In this document: positions 60,798 to 64,000 of the stretch, piece after piece
Layout of the letters: the number at the start of each line of letters is the position of its first letter
Numbering within the stretch: position 1 is the stretch's first letter
Assembly (NCBI GenBank): GCA_020634555.1
Contig: JACKBK010000008.1
Location: 1-64,000, forward strand
Length of the DNA stretch: 64,000 nucleotides
Direction: 5' to 3'
From: Caldilineae bacterium
GTDB lineage: Bacteria; Chloroflexota; Anaerolineae; JAAEKA01
Notes under the pieces: model-generated
The model's database searches: none
What the model was told of the DNA's origin: nothing
Seen by the model: the letters and a program-made list of their open reading frames with translations, nothing else
Position numbers and translations under genes: made by a program

Positions 60798-61705
60798 TGC
60801 CTGTCATCGAAACCGAGAACCTGCGCAAGGTCTACCGAGACGTGATCGCGGTGGACAGCCTCACCCTCTCCGTGGAGCAGGGTGAGGTTTTCGGCTTTCT
60901 GGGTCCCAACGGGGCGGGCAAGACGACGACGGTCAAGATGTTGCTGGGACTGGTGCATGCGACCAGCGGGTCGGCCAGCTTGCTGGGTTGTAAGCCGGGC
61001 GAGCCCCAGGCCATGGCTAAGGTTGGGTTTCTGCCGGAACACTTTCATTACCACCCCTGGTTGACCGCCAACGACTTCCTGGACTTTCATGGACGGCTGT
61101 ACGGCATACCCCACGAGGAACGGCGGCAGCGCATCCCGGCTCTGCTGGAGCGGGTTGGCTTGGGGGGACGAGAAAACTCGCGGCTGTCCGAGTTCTCCAA
61201 GGGGATGACGCAGCGCATCGGGCTGGCTCAGGCGCTGATCAGCCGGCCGGCCGTTGTCTTTCTGGACGAGCCGACCTCCGGGCTGGATCCGTTGGGCCGC
61301 CGCCAGGTGCGCGACCTGATCCGCGAGCTGCGGCGCGAGGGGGTGACTGTGTTCCTGAACTCGCACCTGCTGAGCGAGGTGGAATCAACCTGCGACCGGG
61401 TGGCCATCATGCGCCGTGGCCGCGTCGCCGGACTGGGAACCATCGATGAGTTGACGGGGATGCAGTTGGAGGTCGATGTGCGCGCCAGCGGTGTCACCGA
61501 TGACCTGCGCGCCGAACTGGCTGCGTTCGGCCGGATCGTTGCCGGCGACGGTGATCGCATGACGTTGCAGATTGCCGATGACACGGTCCTGCCTGCTATC
61601 GCCAGCGCACTCGTCAACGGCGGCGCGCAGCTGTACGCTCTGACACCGCGGCGGCTGTCGCTGGAAGATCTGTTCGTGCGGCTGGTGGAGGGGGATACCG
61701 GGTGA
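60797..61705 (+). CDS. ABC transporter ATP-binding protein
   Basis: This 302-residue ATPase of the CcmA/NatA class has Walker A GPNGAGKTT, a Q-loop VGFLPEHFHYHPWLT, signature FSKGMTQRIGLAQAL and Walker B VVFLDEPTSGLDPLGRR. It overlaps the anti-sigma gene by one base and the permease by 4. It probably drives an exporter made with the permease that follows. Substrate is unknown. Confidence 0.93.
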   Translation: MPVIETENLRKVYRDVIAVDSLTLSVEQGEVFGFLGPNGAGKTTTVKMLLGLVHATSGSASLLGCKPGEPQAMAKVGFLPEHFHYHPWLTANDFLDFHGRLYGIPHEERRQRIPALLERVGLGGRENSRLSEFSKGMTQRIGLAQALISRPAVVFLDEPTSGLDPLGRRQVRDLIRELRREGVTVFLNSHLLSEVESTCDRVAIMRRGRVAGLGTIDELTGMQLEVDVRASGVTDDLRAELAAFGRIVAGDGDRMTLQIADDTVLPAIASALVNGGAQLYALTPRRLSLEDLFVRLVEGDTG

Positions 61706-62526
61706 GTGTCTTTGCTGTTGCTCGTCTGACCTTTTTGGAGGCGCGTCGCCGGCGGCTGCTGCAACTGGTCCTGGTTATGGGGATTGCCTTTGTGGCGCTG
61801 TTTGCGGTCGGCTACTTTCTGATTCACAAGGAGAGTCGCATGTCCGTTGTCGGCGAGCGGTTGGAGATGTCCAACATCTTGCTGCTGATGGGGCTGTACG
61901 CCGCTAACTTTCTGGGGGTGGTGCTGGCAGTTGTGATGTCGGTGGATGTGATTGCCGGCGACATCGCTTCAGGCGCCATCCAGACGCTGGTGACCAAGCC
62001 GTTGCGCCGCTGGCATGTGGTGGTGGGCAAGTGGCTGGGACTGGCAGCGCTGCTGAGCATCATCATGACGCTGGTATCGGCCAGTCTGGTACTGGTGGCG
62101 TGGATCATCTCGCGCTACCTGCCGGACAACCTGCCAGAAGGGATTGCGCTGATGGTTCTGGCGCAGCTTCTGGTGCTGACGGTATCGATCCTGGGCGGAA
62201 CCTTCCTCAACACCCTGGCCAACGGCATCTTCGTCTTCATGCTCTACGGGCTGGTGTTCATCGGCGGCTGGATCGAGCAGATCGCAGCGTTTGCCGGCAA
62301 CCAGGCGGCAACCAACATTGGCATCCTCATCAGTTTCGTGCTTCCCAGCGAAGCGATCTGGCGGCGGGCGTCCTACCTCATCCAGCCATTGTATCTGCGG
62401 CAACTGAACGTCGGTCCCTTTGTGACGTTGAGCACTCCCAGCCCGGCCACGGTGGTGTATTCCCTGTTCTATATCGCGGTTGTGTTGGCAATGGCAGTGG
62501 TCGTTTTCCAGCGACGCGATCTGTAA
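61702..62526 (+). CDS. ABC transporter permease (ABC-2 type)
   Basis: This 274-residue membrane protein starts at a GTG in a 4-base overlap with the ATPase gene. It has about six helices and the typical segment VIAGDIASGAIQTLVTKPLR, a hallmark of ABC-2 exporters of the CcmB/NatB kind. It is the last gene of the sigma operon. With the ATPase it may export a drug, lipid or peptide in response to envelope stress. Confidence 0.88.
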   Translation: MSVFAVARLTFLEARRRRLLQLVLVMGIAFVALFAVGYFLIHKESRMSVVGERLEMSNILLLMGLYAANFLGVVLAVVMSVDVIAGDIASGAIQTLVTKPLRRWHVVVGKWLGLAALLSIIMTLVSASLVLVAWIISRYLPDNLPEGIALMVLAQLLVLTVSILGGTFLNTLANGIFVFMLYGLVFIGGWIEQIAAFAGNQAATNIGILISFVLPSEAIWRRASYLIQPLYLRQLNVGPFVTLSTPSPATVVYSLFYIAVVLAMAVVVFQRRDL

Positions 62527-62617
62527 GTTCCCAAGGTAGCTACTCAGCGCAAGACTTCGAAAGGCTTCGGCTCCAGAGACGAATCGACCCCGTATCGGAC
62601 GCTGCGCCTTAACATCG

Positions 62618-62672
62618 TTCCGTTCGGTCTCCTGACTGCTTTTCCCGGAGCGGTCAGGAGACCGAACGGAAC
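62618..62672. terminator. Long hairpin at convergent gene ends
   Basis: CCGTTCGGTCTCCTGAC (62618-62635) pairs with GTCAGGAGACCGAACGG further on, enclosing about 20 bases with a small GGGAAAAGC-like loop. The GGTCTCC/GGAGACC core matches the repeats at 17.5, 20.7 and 46.5 kb. It lies after the permease and likely ends its transcript. Confidence 0.65.
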
Positions 62673-62710
62673 GCCGATCAACCGTGTTCAAACACATCCA
62701 AATCAAAACG

Positions 62711-62735
62711 CGCAGGCCATGTTGGCCTGCGCGTG
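62711..62735. terminator. Hairpin at the LysM-CAP gene 3' end
   Basis: CGCGCAGGCCA and TGGCCTGCGCG, with a 3-base loop, form an 11-bp stem about 32 bases beyond the stop codon of the minus-strand gene. It probably acts for that gene, or for both. Confidence 0.65.
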
Positions 62736-62766
62736 ATTCGTCGAAACTCGAGTGTTGAGAAGCAAC

Positions 62767-63831
62767 CTACCGGCTGCCGAAGTCAGCTACGTAGTAGTAG
62801 CCCCAACCCCCTTTGACGATGCCGATGCCGATCTCGCTGTATGCGGGACCGAGGATGTTCAGCCGGTGGGGACCCCAGTCTGGCTCGAACCACCACATGT
62901 CAAAGGCGTGTTGCGCGTCGTGCGCGTTGGCCCAGTTTTCGCTGGCGTAGGTGGCCCAGTAGCCAACGCGTTCGTAGCGCGTCCGCAGGTGGGCGCCGTC
63001 AGAACCGACGTGGCCGCCCCAGCCGCGCCACGACAGGTCCTCCGCGTGCGCTTGAGCCGCGCTGGCCAGTTGATCCGACCAACTCAACGGCGCCAGACCA
63101 AAAGCGGCGCGCTTCTCGTTCATGCTGTTGAATATCAGCGCGGCATCAGGGGAAAGCCCGGCGCTATCGGCGCTGTTCGAAGATAGCTCGTTTGCAGTAG
63201 CGGAGTCAGATGCTTGCTCTGGCGAGGCCGCCTGGGTTTCTTCTGCCGCTGCCGGGGCTGCCTGCTCTTTCTGGCCGACCGCCTGGTTCACTTCCGGTTG
63301 GGCCGGCTGGCCGGGAATCTGTAATCTATCACCTGGGTGTATCAAGTAAGGTGGCTGTAGATTGTTAGCCGCTGCCAGGTCTTGCTCTTGAAAGCCATAG
63401 GCCACGGCGATCTGCCAGAGGTTGTCGCCGTTCTGCACCACGTATATGGCGGCTGACTCAGACGGCTGAAGTTCGGCTGGCGGTGCAGGGGAATGCACCG
63501 GGGCAGGCTCGGCCGGAACCCAGAGCTTGTCGCCCGGTTGGAGCCAGTAGGGCGCTTCGAGATTGTTCTCGGCTGCCAGGCTCTCCATGTCCAGGCCATG
63601 GGCTGTGGCGATTTGCCAGATGTCGTCGCCAGCGACTACTGTGTAGACATAGCCAAACGCGGGGGTCGCGTCGGCACGCGGAATGTCGGCGGGTTGTTCA
63701 GATGGGAAAGGCTGCTCAGGGCCAGCAGTCTGCGCAGAGTCGGCAGCGCTGACCAGGCGAGGCGTGAGAAGAGTTAGAGTGAGCAGCACAAGGGGCAACA
63801 GCCGACGCAGGTCGATTGGTGTTTTGTGCAT
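62767..63831 (-). CDS. Secreted protein with two LysM domains and a CAP (YkwD-type) domain
   Basis: This 354-residue protein has a signal peptide (RLLPLVLLTLTLLTPRLVSA). Two LysM domains follow (residues about 61-108, YTVVAGDDIWQIATAHGL; and about 128-173, YVVQNGDNLWQIAVAYGF), which bind peptidoglycan or chitin-like glycans. After a Gln/Ala/Glu linker, residues about 230-354 form a CAP domain (SMNEKRAAFGLAPLSWSDQL, AHAEDLSWRG, YASENWANAHDAQHAFDMWW, HRLNILGPAYSEIGIG). The His/Glu pair in HAEDL and ASENW is of the kind found in CAP proteins. It probably acts in or on the cell wall. Confidence 0.92.
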   Translation of the reverse strand: MHKTPIDLRRLLPLVLLTLTLLTPRLVSAADSAQTAGPEQPFPSEQPADIPRADATPAFGYVYTVVAGDDIWQIATAHGLDMESLAAENNLEAPYWLQPGDKLWVPAEPAPVHSPAPPAELQPSESAAIYVVQNGDNLWQIAVAYGFQEQDLAAANNLQPPYLIHPGDRLQIPGQPAQPEVNQAVGQKEQAAPAAAEETQAASPEQASDSATANELSSNSADSAGLSPDAALIFNSMNEKRAAFGLAPLSWSDQLASAAQAHAEDLSWRGWGGHVGSDGAHLRTRYERVGYWATYASENWANAHDAQHAFDMWWFEPDWGPHRLNILGPAYSEIGIGIVKGGWGYYYVADFGSR

Positions 63832-63888
63832 GAAGGCGACTCTAGCACGGCTTCAGCGATTGAGCAAATTTCGGATTGGTTCTTCGAA

Positions 63889-63999
63889 TTAGGGACTGCC
63901 TGGCTCTTCGTTCTGAAAGAACGGTACGACAAATACGCCCAGGAACCCAAGCGACTCGTCGTTGGGATTGGCTCCCAGCGTGACGGTGATCTCTTCCTG
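63889..63999 (-). CDS. 3' end of an unidentified gene (truncated by window edge)
   Basis: The minus-strand frame ending at a TAA at 63889-63891 is open to the window edge and gives 36 codons (QEEITVTLGANPNDESLGFL, then GVFVVPFFQNEEPGSP). The pattern TVTLGANP..SLGFLGV resembles the end of a PDZ domain in a membrane protease, but too little is visible for an identification. It is about 58 bases upstream of the LysM-CAP start and on the same strand. Confidence 0.45.
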   Translation of the reverse strand, partial: QEEITVTLGANPNDESLGFLGVFVVPFFQNEEPGSP

Positions 64000-64000
64000 G

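Overview
This is a 64 kb, GC-rich, gene-dense bacterial chromosome segment, most likely from a Chloroflexota bacterium of the Anaerolineae/Caldilineae kind. That placement is an inference from the mix of genes: a nuoLMN tail, a classical menaquinone pathway, several sugar ABC importers with lipoprotein binding proteins, very large secreted multidomain proteins, and many short palindromic repeats. No rRNA, CRISPR array, prophage or intact insertion sequence was seen. One tRNA (Gln, CTG) is present.

Layout. 1-3.8 kb: end of a complex I operon (nuoL partial, nuoM, nuoN). 4.0-6.4 kb: secreted multiheme cytochrome with a dockerin-like tail. 6.5-12.2 kb, minus strand: two unrecognised small genes, a DEAD-box RNA helicase with a long leader, a luciferase-like (LLM) oxidoreductase and a chimeric DeoR-type regulator. 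12.4-27.0 kb, plus strand: a sugar/polyol catabolic cluster divergent from that regulator (SDR dehydrogenase, ferritin-like protein, URO-D-like protein, fucose/arabinose isomerase-like protein, DUF4432-like epimerase-fold protein, SorE-like dehydrogenase, FGGY kinase, a double-headed sugar-binding lipoprotein, a RbsA-type ATPase and a RbsC-type permease). 27.1-30.3 kb, minus strand: a secreted protein and a membrane SpoIIE-type phosphatase. 30.9-38.4 kb: a 2,519-residue secreted subtilisin-like protease, also ending in a dockerin-like segment. 38.4-41.5 kb: possible tiny ORFs, tRNA-Gln, then two frameshift-riddled genes (a secreted repeat protein and a LacI regulator). 41.6-48.4 kb: a second sugar ABC importer (family 1 binding protein plus two MalFG-type permeases) with a GT4 glycosyltransferase and a GH13_18-type phosphorylase. 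48.4-49.1 kb: a VapBC-like toxin-antitoxin pair. 49.4-50.8 kb: a second DEAD-box helicase. 50.9-58.1 kb, minus strand: menF-menD-menB-menCE(fused)-mutM. 58.2-58.7 kb: DinB-like protein. 59.0-62.5 kb: ECF sigma factor, anti-sigma factor and ABC exporter operon. 62.8-63.8 kb: LysM-CAP secreted protein. The last bases hold the 3' end of another minus-strand gene.

How the parts work together. The 12-27 kb block reads as a complete system: the binding lipoprotein, ATPase and permease import a sugar or polyol, and isomerase, dehydrogenases and kinase process it. The divergent regulator carries both a periplasmic-binding-protein-like part and a DeoR sugar-phosphate sensor, so it may read both the free and the phosphorylated sugar. 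The second importer with the GT4/GH13_18 pair suggests uptake and phosphorolysis of a glucoside. The men operon supplies menaquinone for the respiratory chain represented by nuoLMN.

The most unusual items are the double-headed binding protein with two nearly identical domains, the DeoR/binding-protein chimera whose binding domain looks circularly permuted, the MenC-MenE fusion whose linker and C-terminus are made of palindromic repeat DNA, dockerin-like tails on a cytochrome and a protease, and several families of palindromic repeats that have spread into gene ends.
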